Positions 1 to 10,429 of a DNA stretch of 15,139 bases are shown piece after piece. Numbering within the stretch: the stretch's first letter is position 1; each line of letters begins with the position of its first letter. A program made the position numbers and the translations under genes. The notes under the pieces were generated by a model that was given only the letters and a program-made list of their open reading frames with translations, ran no database searches and was not told the DNA's origin. The DNA is from Conidiobolus incongruus B7586 (taxonomy: Eukaryota; Entomophthoromycota; Entomophthoromycetes; Entomophthorales; Conidiobolaceae): assembly GCA_000697335.1 (NCBI GenBank), contig JNEM01014116.1:1-15139 (forward strand), in the 5' to 3' direction.

Positions 1-1479
1 TTAAAAATAATTTTAAAATTTGGAAATAAAATGAAAATTTAACTTTTCTTTAAATATTTGATTAATATTATTATTATATTAATTTATATTATATAATTAA
101 TACCTATTTATATCACTGGATTTTATATAAAAAATATATATAATTGTTTAATAATATCTCTTAATAATATTCAATAAAAAAACTAAAAATCAAATAAGTG
201 TTTACATTGGACAAAGGTAGCAATCAATTAAAAAATAAATCAATTGATATTACTTTTTCAGTTCGTGGATTTTTTTATATGTAAATTTGGGTTAATAATA
301 GTATTATTTTGAATTACTCTGATTGATAAAATTAAAAAGATACCATCTGATTAAGAATTGTATTATAAACATGATTAATAGTACTATCAATATTTCGCTT
401 TCTTTTATTTCTTCATTTAACAAATCTGCTATGAATATTTTCATTTATATATTCAATTTATAAGAAAATAATCTTAAATTGTAAAAATATTATAATAAAA
501 ATAAATAATATAATACTATATTAAAAATAATTATAATTAAATATCAATAGTGGTAAAATAAATTTATTAGAGTGAAAAAGATTAATTAAAATTCCACTAA
601 TAATAAATAAATGAAAAATTCAGTTTTTGAAAAAAAAATTTTAATAATAAATTCACATATACAAGATAGAAACAAAATTGATTGTATAATAAACTCATAA
701 TTTTTACTAGATAGTTTGCAATTTTGATTTCAATCATTTAAACTGTATTTTGTTTTACATAGAAAATAATTTGCAATATAGTTGATTTGATATTTGGTTA
801 ATTAATAATTATTAATAACAGGTTGATCTAAGCTTTTGGATTTGTTTGTTGGTTAATAGTGTTATATTTTTTTAATATCTTTTATCGAGTGCATACAACC
901 TCCCCCATTAGAACCAAAGGTATAAACTAAATTTCAATGATTGGTTTCTGAAGCGAACAAGAATTAAGATTACCTATTTTCGTAGATAATTGCAAGTAAA
1001 TCATTTTCCAAGGGGAATAAAAGTCCTCAAATAATTATCAACTTCTAACAAGGGAAAAAGCTTTTTTTTCACAGAGCAATATTTACTTAATGGAATATCT
1101 CTGACTTTCTTTATCTGTTACTCAATATATTAAATTCACCAAAGTTTCATTAATCAAATTATAAAAAATGAAACTTGGAAAATAATATATAGTTATAAAC
1201 TTCATTGTCAAAAGTTGAATGATTCCTCTCTAACCAAATATAGTTACATCAACCTAGTATAAAAGAGATATTACCCTTCACACGATCAGTCGCTTCAGTT
1301 CTATATTTTAATTGGCTGATTATACAGGTTGTAAAACTCCGTCGTTTATAGTTTCTAAGGTTTTTGCATGATTAAAATTGATATTGGAATTTGTAACATT
1401 GGAGGTTATTTTTAAACAAATAAAAAAGAAAATCTTTGAATAATAATCAATTCAAGATATATATGAACCAAGATAAAGA
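1..1479. other. AT-rich spacer, no gene recognised
   Basis: This stretch is mostly A+T with frequent stops in all frames. Part of it, about 880-1110 and 1200-1400, has clearly higher complexity and GC than its surroundings. One plus-strand frame through 890-1080 is fairly open but is broken by several stops and matches no family I know. A TATA/initiator-like pair near 1258-1290 is listed separately. I see no RNA gene here. Confidence 0.6.
1258..1290 (+). promoter_or_regulatory. orphan core-promoter-like site (TATA plus initiator)
   Basis: TATAAAAG lies at 1258-1265 and TCAGT at 1286-1290. This puts the initiator-like A about 30 bases after the first T of the TATA box, the usual spacing of a TATA-type RNA polymerase II promoter. 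No convincing coding region follows; the first ATG, near 1368, opens only about 15 codons. It may be the promoter of a lost gene, the start of a non-coding transcript, or chance in AT-rich DNA. Confidence 0.25.
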
Positions 1480-1822
1480 TGTCTTTTATTACCACAATTT
1501 TTTTATTTTTATTCCATGGGCATGATTGCTAAAACATTTGTTGTCCTTATCAAAGCAACATTTATTTATAACACCCATGACTTTATGACTTATATACTCA
1601 ATAATGAGAATCACCAGAGAATCTCATAAATCTCCTTACCTAGTTACTCTATATTAAATATGGAATTAGAGATATCCTAAAACAAATGATCTCGATCAGG
1701 GTCCTCTCAACTATCTGCCCTAAACCAATAAACCCCCTCTCTCCCTAACCGTTACTTGGAATTTCCTAAATCTTTCTTTTGCATTTAAATTAATCTGAAC
1801 ACCACTTTTCCAACACGTATTA
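1480..1822 (+). mobile_element. old solo LTR, same family as the LTR at 14731-15065
   Basis: The 3' half (about 1600-1822) aligns clearly with the LTR at the right end of the window, in the same order. Shared parts are a CTCTAT stretch before the TATA region, GGGTCCTC, CAATAAACCCCCT (polyadenylation signal AATAAA at 1727-1732), CTCCCTAACC, and a CGTATTA end where the other copy has CGTGTTA. The 5' half is much more diverged, so the left edge is placed by length and by a TGTC near 1480; it could be off by tens of bases. No primer-binding site or internal region follows, which suits a solo LTR. Its divergence marks it as an old, broken fossil. Confidence 0.7.
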
Positions 1823-2790
1823 TTATAATTGCTGATATACATAAAAAAACAAAATTTAATTTAACTTTATACAGGAGATCTAGTGAAAAATTGACAAAAG
1901 AATTATTTTTTGTTAATAAATTTCTGAGAGTAGAAATCTTTGGAAAAAAGGATAAAAATATCAAAATATAGTGAAACCCTTTCAATGTCAATATTGAAAT
2001 TATATATTATTTGGTCTCTAAACAATCCTTACTATAAAATTAAGTTTTAAAAACTATTAATAAATTTATAGTAAAATAAATATTCGTACTCCAATTAATA
2101 AATTTAATTCTTATTAAATTCATCATTTATAATATTGAAAAGAAGCATTGAGGTAATATACCTTCGTTTCAATAGTTTTATAATTTGTATTGAGTATTTT
2201 TTTGAATTACCCGTTTTCAAACGAATTAATTATACACTATATTAGGTTTTTTTCATTAAACAACTTAACACTTTGATATAACAAATAAACCATTCAAATA
2301 TGAAAGGCAAAAATTTAATAAATTTTTCTATTGAAATATTAAAAATTTTAATATTGAAAGATAATATTTATTTAATTATTTAATAAAGTGATATATTCTA
2401 TTATCCTATAGAAATATTTAAATTTAAATTTAAAATTAATTAATCAATTAATATTTATATTTTCAAATTTATTATTTAATATACTTAATTTAAAGTTCAA
2501 ATTCATTAAATATTTTCAAGACATTTTACTCAGTTTTTTATTAAAAAAGTAGCTAAATATGATCTCATGATCTGTAACCTAAAAAATAATAATTGTTATT
2601 TCATATAATTATACAATTTTAATTGGTTTCATTGATAGCTGTTTTAATTTATCACAACCATTGAAACCCAATGAATTTTGGTATTATTCATGGCGAATTA
2701 CGATAAATAAAATTTGAAAATGATGGTAGAAAAAAGAAATATAAGTACCTGTGAAATTCAAAAATAATTGGGTCATACAACTTTTTAAAG
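1823..2790. other. AT-rich spacer upstream of the receptor gene
   Basis: Low-complexity A+T sequence with no credible reading frame on either strand. The last 150 bases or so before 2791 should hold the promoter and 5' leader of the receptor gene, but I find no distinctive box. I tested for a short upstream exon from an ATG near 2722; it would enter the receptor in the wrong frame. Confidence 0.6.
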
Positions 2791-3702
2791 ATGAGTACAT
2801 TCGAAGAGAAGTTGGTAATTAACCAAGCTGCTCGACATTTAATGATCCCATTTTCAGTTCAGGGTATCATTTTAGGGTTAAGCGGCTGCGCTTTGACAAC
2901 ATCTGTACTTTGGATTATTCTTAATAGCAACTTTAGGACACTACACCCAGATTTAATCATCAGTGCCTTTATGTGCGTTATCAATTTATCTATTAGTATT
3001 ACTTTATTTTTTACATCGGTATTTATTCTGTCGGGACGGAATATGCTGGTTTATTACAATGCTACATTATCTATATCATTATTCACTCTTTCTACTCCTC
3101 TCGTTATCGATTCATATCTAATTGGACTTATTAGTTTTGAGCGGTATTTGCTCATTGTATTCAATATCAAATTGAATAAAATGGTATATATAACCATATC
3201 TGTGATTCTAATCCTATTCCCCGAATCTATCGCGATTTGGGCTTTGGTAACAGACAATTACGGTCTGACCATAAGTGGTTTATATGCCAAAATCACTATA
3301 TCACAAAATTCAGGAATTTACATTCTCACCATCTACGCGATTTTGGGTATTTCCAGTATGATCATGGTTTCCGTAAGTTATACCAATATAGTAATCTTTA
3401 GGACCAAACAACTTCGACGAAATTCCCGAATTTTAAACTGTAACAAACATCAAATCTTACAAGAAAAAATTAGAATAATATCTAAATCCTTCTTAATTTT
3501 ATTCGTTTTCCTGACCATACACTCTGGTAAGATCTACCTACTAATCAGAGAGGCATTCTTCAAAATTCCTAGGACTATTGTAATTGATTACATAACTTTC
3601 AACTTAATAATTTATTGTACAATATCTGAAGTTTCTATGTTGTTATTTATGAATGTTGAGATTAGGAAAAAATTTTTTAAATTAATTAAATTTAAAAAAT
3701 AA
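2791..3702 (+). CDS. seven-transmembrane receptor, rhodopsin (class A) GPCR-like
   Basis: This single-exon gene encodes 303 residues that form a 7TM protein, probably a plasma-membrane receptor signalling through a G protein; the ligand cannot be read from sequence. Hydrophobic segments fall at about residues 20-44, 54-79, 91-123, 131-152, 175-202, 230-251 and 264-287. The cytoplasmic end of TM3 has ERY (117-119), the E/DRY motif of class A receptors. TM4 has a Trp (150) where the family usually has one. A basic loop (about 204-228) joins TM5 and TM6, and the tail after TM7 is short and rich in Lys. The NPxxY motif of TM7 is not recognisable, nor is the usual Asp of TM2 or a Cys at the top of TM3, so the protein is divergent. 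The extracellular N-terminus is only about 20 residues, with no signal peptide. An AATAAA at 3735-3740 may end the transcript. The 7TM fold is secure; the class A label is good but rests on few motifs. Confidence 0.8.
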   Translation: MSTFEEKLVINQAARHLMIPFSVQGIILGLSGCALTTSVLWIILNSNFRTLHPDLIISAFMCVINLSISITLFFTSVFILSGRNMLVYYNATLSISLFTLSTPLVIDSYLIGLISFERYLLIVFNIKLNKMVYITISVILILFPESIAIWALVTDNYGLTISGLYAKITISQNSGIYILTIYAILGISSMIMVSVSYTNIVIFRTKQLRRNSRILNCNKHQILQEKIRIISKSFLILFVFLTIHSGKIYLLIREAFFKIPRTIVIDYITFNLIIYCTISEVSMLLFMNVEIRKKFFKLIKFKK

Positions 3703-4380
3703 ACTAATATATATTTTTTTAAAAATTTTCATGTAATAAAATTTGAATAATTAAGTTGATTGTTTTATTAAAGAATTGTTCCTAGTAATTAACCAAATAA
3801 TAATTCCTAAGTTACTACAGACTATTATAGAACCACAATGTAGCTTAGTTTGATTATCTTTGTAATATCACAAATAATATCCAGATATTATTCAGGACCA
3901 GTATTTCCTTCTATAATAATCAATTTTTTAAATTTTAATTTCTATCTGAATTATTAATATGACTTTATAGTCAAAAACTTATTATAATTTGTTACATATT
4001 TCATACAATCATTATTATCTCTTTTAAATAATAAGCAAGAACTATTGTTCTATTGGTTCATTCCATTATGTTACTCTGAAAAGCTTTTTTCAATTCATAA
4101 ATTAGCCAATTCTCAATCATATTATAAAATTTATATTATGTAAGATTAATTAAACAACCAATCAATACTGATTATTATATCAAATAAATATCAATTAAAA
4201 ATATTCAAACTAAAACAAATTAAAATAATTCAAGACATTTATTAAACAATATATTAAAAGATAAATTAAATTATTATATCAAATATTAATAATAAAACTT
4301 TTATCAATATTCACTTTGTTTTGAAAATTTTTTAAATTAAGGTTCATTCAAAAATACAAAAACTGCATGAGAGAATCAAT
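3703..4380. other. spacer between receptor gene and decayed tRNA
   Basis: AT-rich sequence with no open frame of note. It holds the 3' end of the receptor transcript (possible AATAAA at 3735-3740). I see no other gene. Confidence 0.6.
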
Positions 4381-4463
4381 GGTCAGATGACTGAGTAGAC
4401 TAAGAACCCACGATTAAAGTTATATTCTCTTCAAATTTGAGAGTTCAAATTTCTCATTAATTT
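4381..4463 (+). pseudogene. decayed tRNA-Leu copy
   Basis: This aligns almost end to end with the intact tRNA-Leu at 10338-10419. Shared pieces include the start GGTCAGATG (intact copy GGACAGATG), GAGT.G..CTAAG of the D arm, CCACG and TTAA around the anticodon loop, TCTCTTC of the variable arm, and a T arm that still folds (GAGAG, loop TTCAAAT, TTCTC). The 3' acceptor strand is ATTAATT and no longer pairs with GGTCAGA. The anticodon stem is lost, and one base is added next to the anticodon loop. Most differences replace G or C by A or T. It cannot fold as a tRNA, so it is a pseudogene. Confidence 0.8.
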
Positions 4464-6221
4464 GGTCAAATTTCTTTCCAATTATAATGCAATATTTTAA
4501 TCAAAAATATTATAATATTAAATTATAAATAATTAAAATTTAAAGTTAATTTTAATTCTAATAATTTATATATAATATAAAAATTTAAAATAATTTTTTA
4601 TTATAATTAATTATATTAATAATAATATAAATAGTTTTTTTTTCAATTTTAAAATTTTTCTAGGTTTATCATTTATTTTAATTTAAATTTAATTATTCAA
4701 ATAATTAAAATAAATTAATATTATAATTTTAACTAATTTCCATTATTTTAATATTATAAGCAATATTTTAATTAATTTATATTTGATCATTTTGTTTTAA
4801 TTATATAAAAGCAAATATTTATTAAAATTATTATATTAATTAATTATAATTAAAATCACATAATATTTAAGATCCTGATATATAAACCAAGTAAATATAA
4901 TATAATTATATTAAATAATACAAGTTTCAATTAATATAGTAATATGAAATATATTAATTTAAAGTGAAAAAAATAGTTTTTTTTAATTTCTGAATTTTTT
5001 AAATAAATTATAAATTTTAAAAATATTAATTATATAATAAAAAGTATTTTCAAATTATTTATATAAATTGATTTATAATTTATTTATTATAAAAATATTT
5101 TAACTTAAAATTTGATAATTAGATTTAATTATAATTATATCCAATAGTAATTATTAAAAGTCATCTATTTCAATATATTAAACTTTAATTATAGATTTTT
5201 TAAAATATTTTTAAATTATTTAATAAAAATAAGAATAGTATTATATTTAAAACTATTACTTATTATTAAATCTGTTATCATAAAGTATAAAAGGGCATTA
5301 TTTTCAAATTTTCAAAATTCAAGATTAATTATTATAATTATTATTATTATTTTAATTATTAATATAATATAAAATATATTAATAGATATATATTTACTTT
5401 AATTATAAAAAGAATAAGTTAATTTAATATTTATATATAAATATATTATTATATTAGAGTTTGCGCTTAAATGAATTAAATAAAATATAAAATAAATAAC
5501 TTAAATTATAATAAAAATATTAAAAAATTAAAATAGCTATATCAAAATAAAACCTAATAAATATAATTAAATAAAAATGTCTTTATAAGAAAAATTATTG
5601 TATTTAATTAATCTTCGATTTTTTATATATCTTTTCATTTAAAAATAATATAAAATAATATAATTAATTAGAATAACCCTTTTTATAAATTTTTATTTTT
5701 AAAAATTCTTTTATAAGTGATAATTACTATTAAAAATATAATATTATGTAGTTTTCCTATTTAGTTTTAGTTTTGAATTATTTAATAGTTATTTTTATTT
5801 AATTTATTAAATAAAATCATTTTTAGTTATTATTTTTAAATAATTAAGGATATTTATTAATTTATATAATAGTTATAAAATATATTAAACTAAAATCATA
5901 AAATACTATATAAATAAAAAAATTAACAAAAAATACTAGGCTTGATATATTTATTATATTATAAATATAATTATAATTATTTTAAATTATGAAAAAATAT
6001 ATTTATTAGAAAAATATTTTTTATAAATAAATTAGTTAATAAAATATTAAATTTTAGTTTTTTAAAAAAATTTCATTTATATCAAAAACTCACCAAAAAT
6101 ACAACAAATAGTTTTTAATACTAATAAAATATAATTCATTTTATACTATGTATTAGTTTCTATAAGTTAAATATTAATAATTTTTTTTATTTTTTAAATT
6201 TTGCCATTATTTAATTTCTGT
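4464..6221. other. extreme AT desert
   Basis: About 1.75 kb almost free of G and C, made of short A/T runs and TTATAA/AATTA-like words. No reading frame, tRNA or repeat unit with a fixed period is visible. It separates the decayed tRNA-Leu from the dead carboxypeptidase. The corresponding interval between the intact pair is only about 400 bp, so this stretch has either expanded or been inserted. I cannot tell which. Confidence 0.6.
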
Positions 6222-7384
6222 ATTAATGATTATAATAACATTAGACTAAATAATCCCTTATTCTTTTTGATATTCAAATCCCAAAATAATCCTTGTATTG
6301 ATACATTAATATTAAGATTTAATATGGGAATTGGATATAATATTGTGTTTAGGGCCATTGTAGAGTTGGAATCTTGCAACTTGAATTATTATATCAATAC
6401 TATAAAGATCAATTCATTTGGTTGGAATAATTATGCCATTGTCATCAATATAAATCAATCCATGAAGGTAGGAAGTTTGAAGGATAAGAATTTGATCACT
6501 AGTTATTAGAGTGCATTAGATATGTATATATTCTTTCAAAAATTTATGCTACTGTACCCCAAGTACAGACAATTGGGTTTATATCTATTTGAACAGAACT
6601 ATAATGGGATATATATTCCAAATCTAGGAAATTTGATAATGATCGTAAATTAAAGAATTATCGGATTGGGAAATTCATTGATCGAGCAATTATTGAAGTG
6701 GAGTACATCGGACCAGTTCGCATACAACAATACCTACAATCCCGTATCTGAATAAGAATACTAAGCAATGCGATCGCAGCCATCCGGGATAATTTGGACA
6801 TTAGAGTCAAGTCTATGGTAAATTAACAGTAAAGGATGCAAGAGCCAAATGGAAAATCTTGAAGAAGTCATTTATGACTCATAAGTTGCGAAGAATATGA
6901 AAATTTACAACATTACTGATATAGAAAAAATGAATAATAGGTATGAAGAAATTTATTTTAATTCATCAAGGGTTTAAAAATCTTTGAAAATTCTTCAAAT
7001 TACTAGGTAATTAAAACCAAATTATCAGTCAGAATTTTTTATGAGGTAATGATGAAATGAAAATTTCCAGATTTAAATTCATTAATTTCTTGAGTACTAA
7101 ACACCTATCCTGATTCATGTGGGCGATATGGATTATTGGCCATTGAGTTGGTTTTGAAAAACTACTAATCAATTTCAATTGGAAGTATCAATTGAGAATC
7201 AGCTCTGATGAATCGGCCTTAGATGACTTACAGTGGTTGAATGTCTGGAAAATTAAGAAAGTTTGAAAATTTGTCATGTTTAAAGCTTTATGGAGATAGT
7301 CAATACGTACAGTTATACCATAGTAGAGCTGCTTCAATAATTTGCTAACTGTCGGTCTGGGAATTTTTCCGTATTATCAATTAA
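6222..7384 (+). pseudogene. dead serine carboxypeptidase (S10), paralogue of 10823-12226
   Basis: Translated pieces follow exon 2 of the intact gene from its first residues to its end, over nearly the same length (1163 against 1218 bp). Matches include LFF..FKSQN against LFFWMFESRN, YPKYRQLGLYLF against YPKYKQLNLHLF, YIPNLGNLI against YIPNLASLI, TSDQFAYNNTYNPVSE against TSDQFACNNTYNPISE, EEIYFNSSR against DEIYFNLPR, and VGDMDY against VGDRDY. About ten stop codons interrupt the traced frames, and some 20 codons are missing after YIPNLGNLI. The oxyanion motif is gone (NMGIG for NGGPG). The nucleophile region reads EQNYNG for GESYAG, so Ser has become Asn, and the AGH of the catalytic His is lost. 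Homology starts exactly where exon 2 of the intact gene starts; I cannot trace exon 1. The protein would be inactive even if made. Confidence 0.9.
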
Positions 7385-7484
7385 CGAAATAAAAGTGATA
7401 TTCATTTTATAGATATTTTGAGTTATGAAGGTATAGACACAGGCTCATTTAATTTCATATTATCATAAAATATCTGAACTTTAA

Positions 7485-7983
7485 GAAGATTGTTTATCCA
7501 CAAAGTTACAACCCTATCACAATGTCACTATTTATAAAATAGAATTAATATATGTTACCAGCAAGTATTCTGATAGTCAAGCCACTTCCATGATGTCATT
7601 GGACGTTGACATCCCTTTTGATTCACTTATATACAGCAAAGCCTCACTTGTCATCCATAGTTGTTATCTTGATATTGATGAACTTTAACCCCTTAGAAGG
7701 TGAGTCATAATCCATGAATTACCATGGATATATAACCTTAGTTACAACCATCATAATAAAGATATCTTTTTCTATCACAAATCTATTAGATCACCTGAAT
7801 CTTTAAGTTATTACTTATCAACTGGTGATTATGTCAAGAACCAAGATAATATCAAATCTTTGTAATTCTTGGTTAGAGACATTGTGGATATTTGTGATTT
7901 ATAAGCAATCCACTTTATTAGTACTTGTCCCTGCCTCTTGATATATCCAGCAGGCATAACATTCAACTTTTACCCAAATCCTT
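7485..7983 (+). pseudogene. unidentified decayed coding block
   Basis: One plus-strand frame from 7485 to 7983 carries only about four internal stops in some 165 codons, with unbroken runs of about 67 codons (7485-7685) and 53 codons (7704-7862). That is far more open than random DNA of this composition would be, and the codons give a mixed, protein-like residue set. The reverse strand is less open. The first run (YKIELIYVTSKYSD, then a VDIP stretch) faintly recalls the N-terminal strands of fungal secretory lipases of the PF03583 type. I do not consider that an identification. A later TGDYVKN faintly recalls the SGDYM stretch of the carboxypeptidase, also too weak to use. It lies about 100 bp after the dead carboxypeptidase on the same strand and may have decayed with it. 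Confidence 0.45.
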
Positions 7984-8050
7984 GACACTGAGAAACAACT
8001 CATCATCAACATATATTTCAATACAAGATTATTTTGATTCAAATTCAATT

Positions 8051-10337
8051 AAAAGATTTGATATATTTAATCAGGTTTGAAAATTCAGTAATGGCACTGA
8101 TTTAAATTTGAATTTAAATATAATTTTTAATAAAAAATTAAAAAAGATAGATTTATAATAAATCAATTAATAATATTATTAAGTATTAATGTCTTTTTAT
8201 CATATTGATAGACAAATTCTTCACACCTAAATATGTTATTTTTAATAGAGTCTGAAATTATAAACTAATTTGATATTTTCTATTAAAATTTATTTTCATA
8301 TAAGTTTATTTCTTAATATCATAAACCAATTATTATTATTATTATTATTATTATAAGGGTTATAAATTAATGAATATAATCAAATTAGTAATGCTTTATG
8401 TTAACATTTATTAAGAAAAATTATTTATATTTTAACTATTCAAAAATATTATATATTTATTTTATAAAATAAAAGGTATTTTATAATTTTATTTCAAAAA
8501 CTATATATATAATTTACTAATGCTATAATTATTTATTTTGTATTATTAAGAACTTTATATAAGGACTATATACTGTAATTACTTATTATGATAATTAATA
8601 TATATTTGTTAATTAGCAAGCTTTAAGTATATATAAAAATAATCTTTTATGTGTTTTATATGATATAAAATTATACATGTATATTATATACTATTAATTT
8701 GTTATAATCAAATATTATGTTTTAATTAGATAAATTTTAATAATTTTCTTTGGTTATTATTTTTTAATTTTTTGTTTGGTTATAAAATATTGTTATTATA
8801 TTATTATTGATTAAGTTTTTAGCTTATATCACAAATATTATAATGATTTGAAAAGTATTTGAATAATATAGGGTTATATTAATTTATTTTGTTATTTATT
8901 TATTCATTTATTGAGATAACAGTAGTAAATTTGGTTTTGTAAATTTGTGGCAAATAATGATAGTTTTTGTTCCAACTTTAAGATCATATATTCATCAAAA
9001 AATGGTAGTTTAAGATAAGACAATATCTCGATAAGCTGCTAGTGAACTTTAAAGAATTTTAGAGAGTTTGTGGCTGACTTTATTTGATATTAAAGTTTTC
9101 TGATGATCATCTTTTGGACTGAGTAAGATTTAATTTGATACTAAATTTTGTATTTATTCTCACTTTAGTACAATTATAAAATTTTTTAACTCTTTATAAT
9201 CAGAATTTGGAAAAAACTTAATATCCCAATTGATATTTAATATTTGAAACTACACTCAAATATTAGTTTAATACCAATTTCCAATTTTAATTTAAATTGA
9301 TTATAGAATTGATAATTATTTGCATGGATCCATTGACACAATACATTAAGTCTTTATATGTATTTTTCCTTTGTTCAGTTAAGGTTGATAGCTTCTCTTT
9401 AAACACAAGTCGCAATTTGATACTCAATTCAATGAGTCCAATTCTATTTATTATTACAATCAACAGAATTTAGTGTGTGACTTTTAAGTTTGTAATCAAA
9501 CTTTAATGAATTATATTAACAAAATTTGAATATAAAAAATATCTATATTACACTTGATTTATCAATCGTAAGTCATAATACATTATTTTTTTTAAACAAA
9601 TTTGAAATAATTATTTATCTCTATAAAAAATTACTATCAGCTAGAAATATTTGAAATATAAAATGTAATATAGGAATTTAAATTTATTTATTTGAATATT
9701 ATTTTTTTACTTATGTATCTATAATAAATATAATATATTTGAATATAAAATGATATTTTTATATATTTTCTAGATTTTTTTAAAATTAAAACTTTAATAT
9801 TAGCAAAACATTTCATATATATTATTATTGTTAATTTTTAATTATTGTAATATATATTCTACTTGATTAAATATTAGAGGTATTCAACCAAATATAAAAA
9901 CAAATAATAATAAATAATTAGTTATAATAATTTTTCAAAACAAAGTTGAATTAAAATCATAATAATAATATTTTGGAAAACCGTTGATAATATATATTAT
10001 GGTATCAAATTATTTAACAGTTTTCTTTATATTCTATAATGCAAATATTATAGATATTATTATATTATAATAAAAATTGTTAGTAAAATGATTTATATTA
10101 TACTTATATAAATATTGAGGATTTTGGAAAAAAAAATTAAATAGAAAATTATTAATAGGAATTAAAGTAGAGAATGATATATGTCGTTGTTAAAATATGT
10201 ATAAGAATTAATTAATAGGGTTTCAATTATATTTAAATTATTTAATGATATATCATGTTGATAAAGTCAAGATAGTGTAAAAAATACGAAATTTAAAATT
10301 AGATCAGTGTTACAGTATTTATTTGGATGAAAAATAT
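8051..10337. other. AT-rich spacer with a microsatellite
   Basis: Almost wholly A+T, with no intact gene on either strand. A somewhat richer patch lies at about 8930-9500. In it a frame at about 9390-9530 stays open for some 40 codons with one stop and a few Cys, Gln and Asn residues; I do not recognise it and it may be chance. The TAT repeat is listed separately. Confidence 0.6.
8331..8354. repeat. (TAT)n microsatellite
   Basis: About eight uninterrupted copies of the trinucleotide TAT/TTA. It is a plain short tandem repeat of the kind expected in AT-rich spacer. Confidence 0.9.
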
Positions 10338-10419
10338 GGACAGATGGCCGAGTGGTCTAAGGCGCCACGTTAAGGCCGTGGTCTCTTCGGAGGCGAGAGT
10401 TCGAACCTCTCTCTGTTCA
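10338..10419 (+). tRNA. tRNA-Leu (anticodon AAG)
   Basis: A full cloverleaf of 82 bases can be drawn. The acceptor stem is GGACAGA (10338-10344) with TCTGTTC (10412-10418), seven pairs including one G-T, followed by discriminator A. The D stem is GCC/GGC (10347-10349 with 10361-10363). The anticodon stem CCACG/CGTGG encloses the loop TTAAGGC, with anticodon AAG at 10372-10374, which reads CUU (and CUC after inosine change). The long variable arm built around CTCTTCGGAG is typical of class II tRNAs such as Leu. The T arm is GAGAG, loop TTCGAAC, CTCTC. There is no intron. A T run at about 10424-10429 is the RNA polymerase III terminator. CCA is not encoded, as in eukaryotes. Confidence 0.96.
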
Positions 10420-10423
10420 TCTG

Positions 10424-10429
10424 TTTTTT
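10424..10429 (+). terminator. RNA polymerase III terminator of tRNA-Leu
   Basis: A run of six T starts four bases after the discriminator base of the tRNA, the usual place and form of a polymerase III stop signal. Confidence 0.8.

Noticed and set aside
1004-1017. A 14-15 base match (TTTTCCAAGGGGAA) to the carboxypeptidase at 11261-11274, and CCATGGGCATG at 1514-1524 matching 11201-11211
   Set aside because: I looked for a third carboxypeptidase fossil here, but the flanks of neither match continue to align in order, and the second lies inside the solo LTR span. They are probably chance.
1785-1991. Minus-strand 68-codon open frame
   Set aside because: It overlaps the end of the solo LTR and AT-rich spacer, is Phe/Leu/Ile-rich by composition and resembles no family.
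4464-6221. Mitochondrial DNA inserted in the nucleus
   Set aside because: The composition would fit, but I find no mitochondrial gene, tRNA or rRNA segment in it.
6222-7384. Repeat-induced point mutation (RIP) as the cause of carboxypeptidase decay
   Set aside because: Many changes are C to T or G to A, but there are also opposite changes, a missing block and extra bases. With such an AT bias no clean RIP signature can be claimed by eye.
8331-8354. CRISPR-like or satellite array
   Set aside because: It is only a trinucleotide microsatellite of about eight units, with no spacers. No array of regularly spaced repeats exists in the window.
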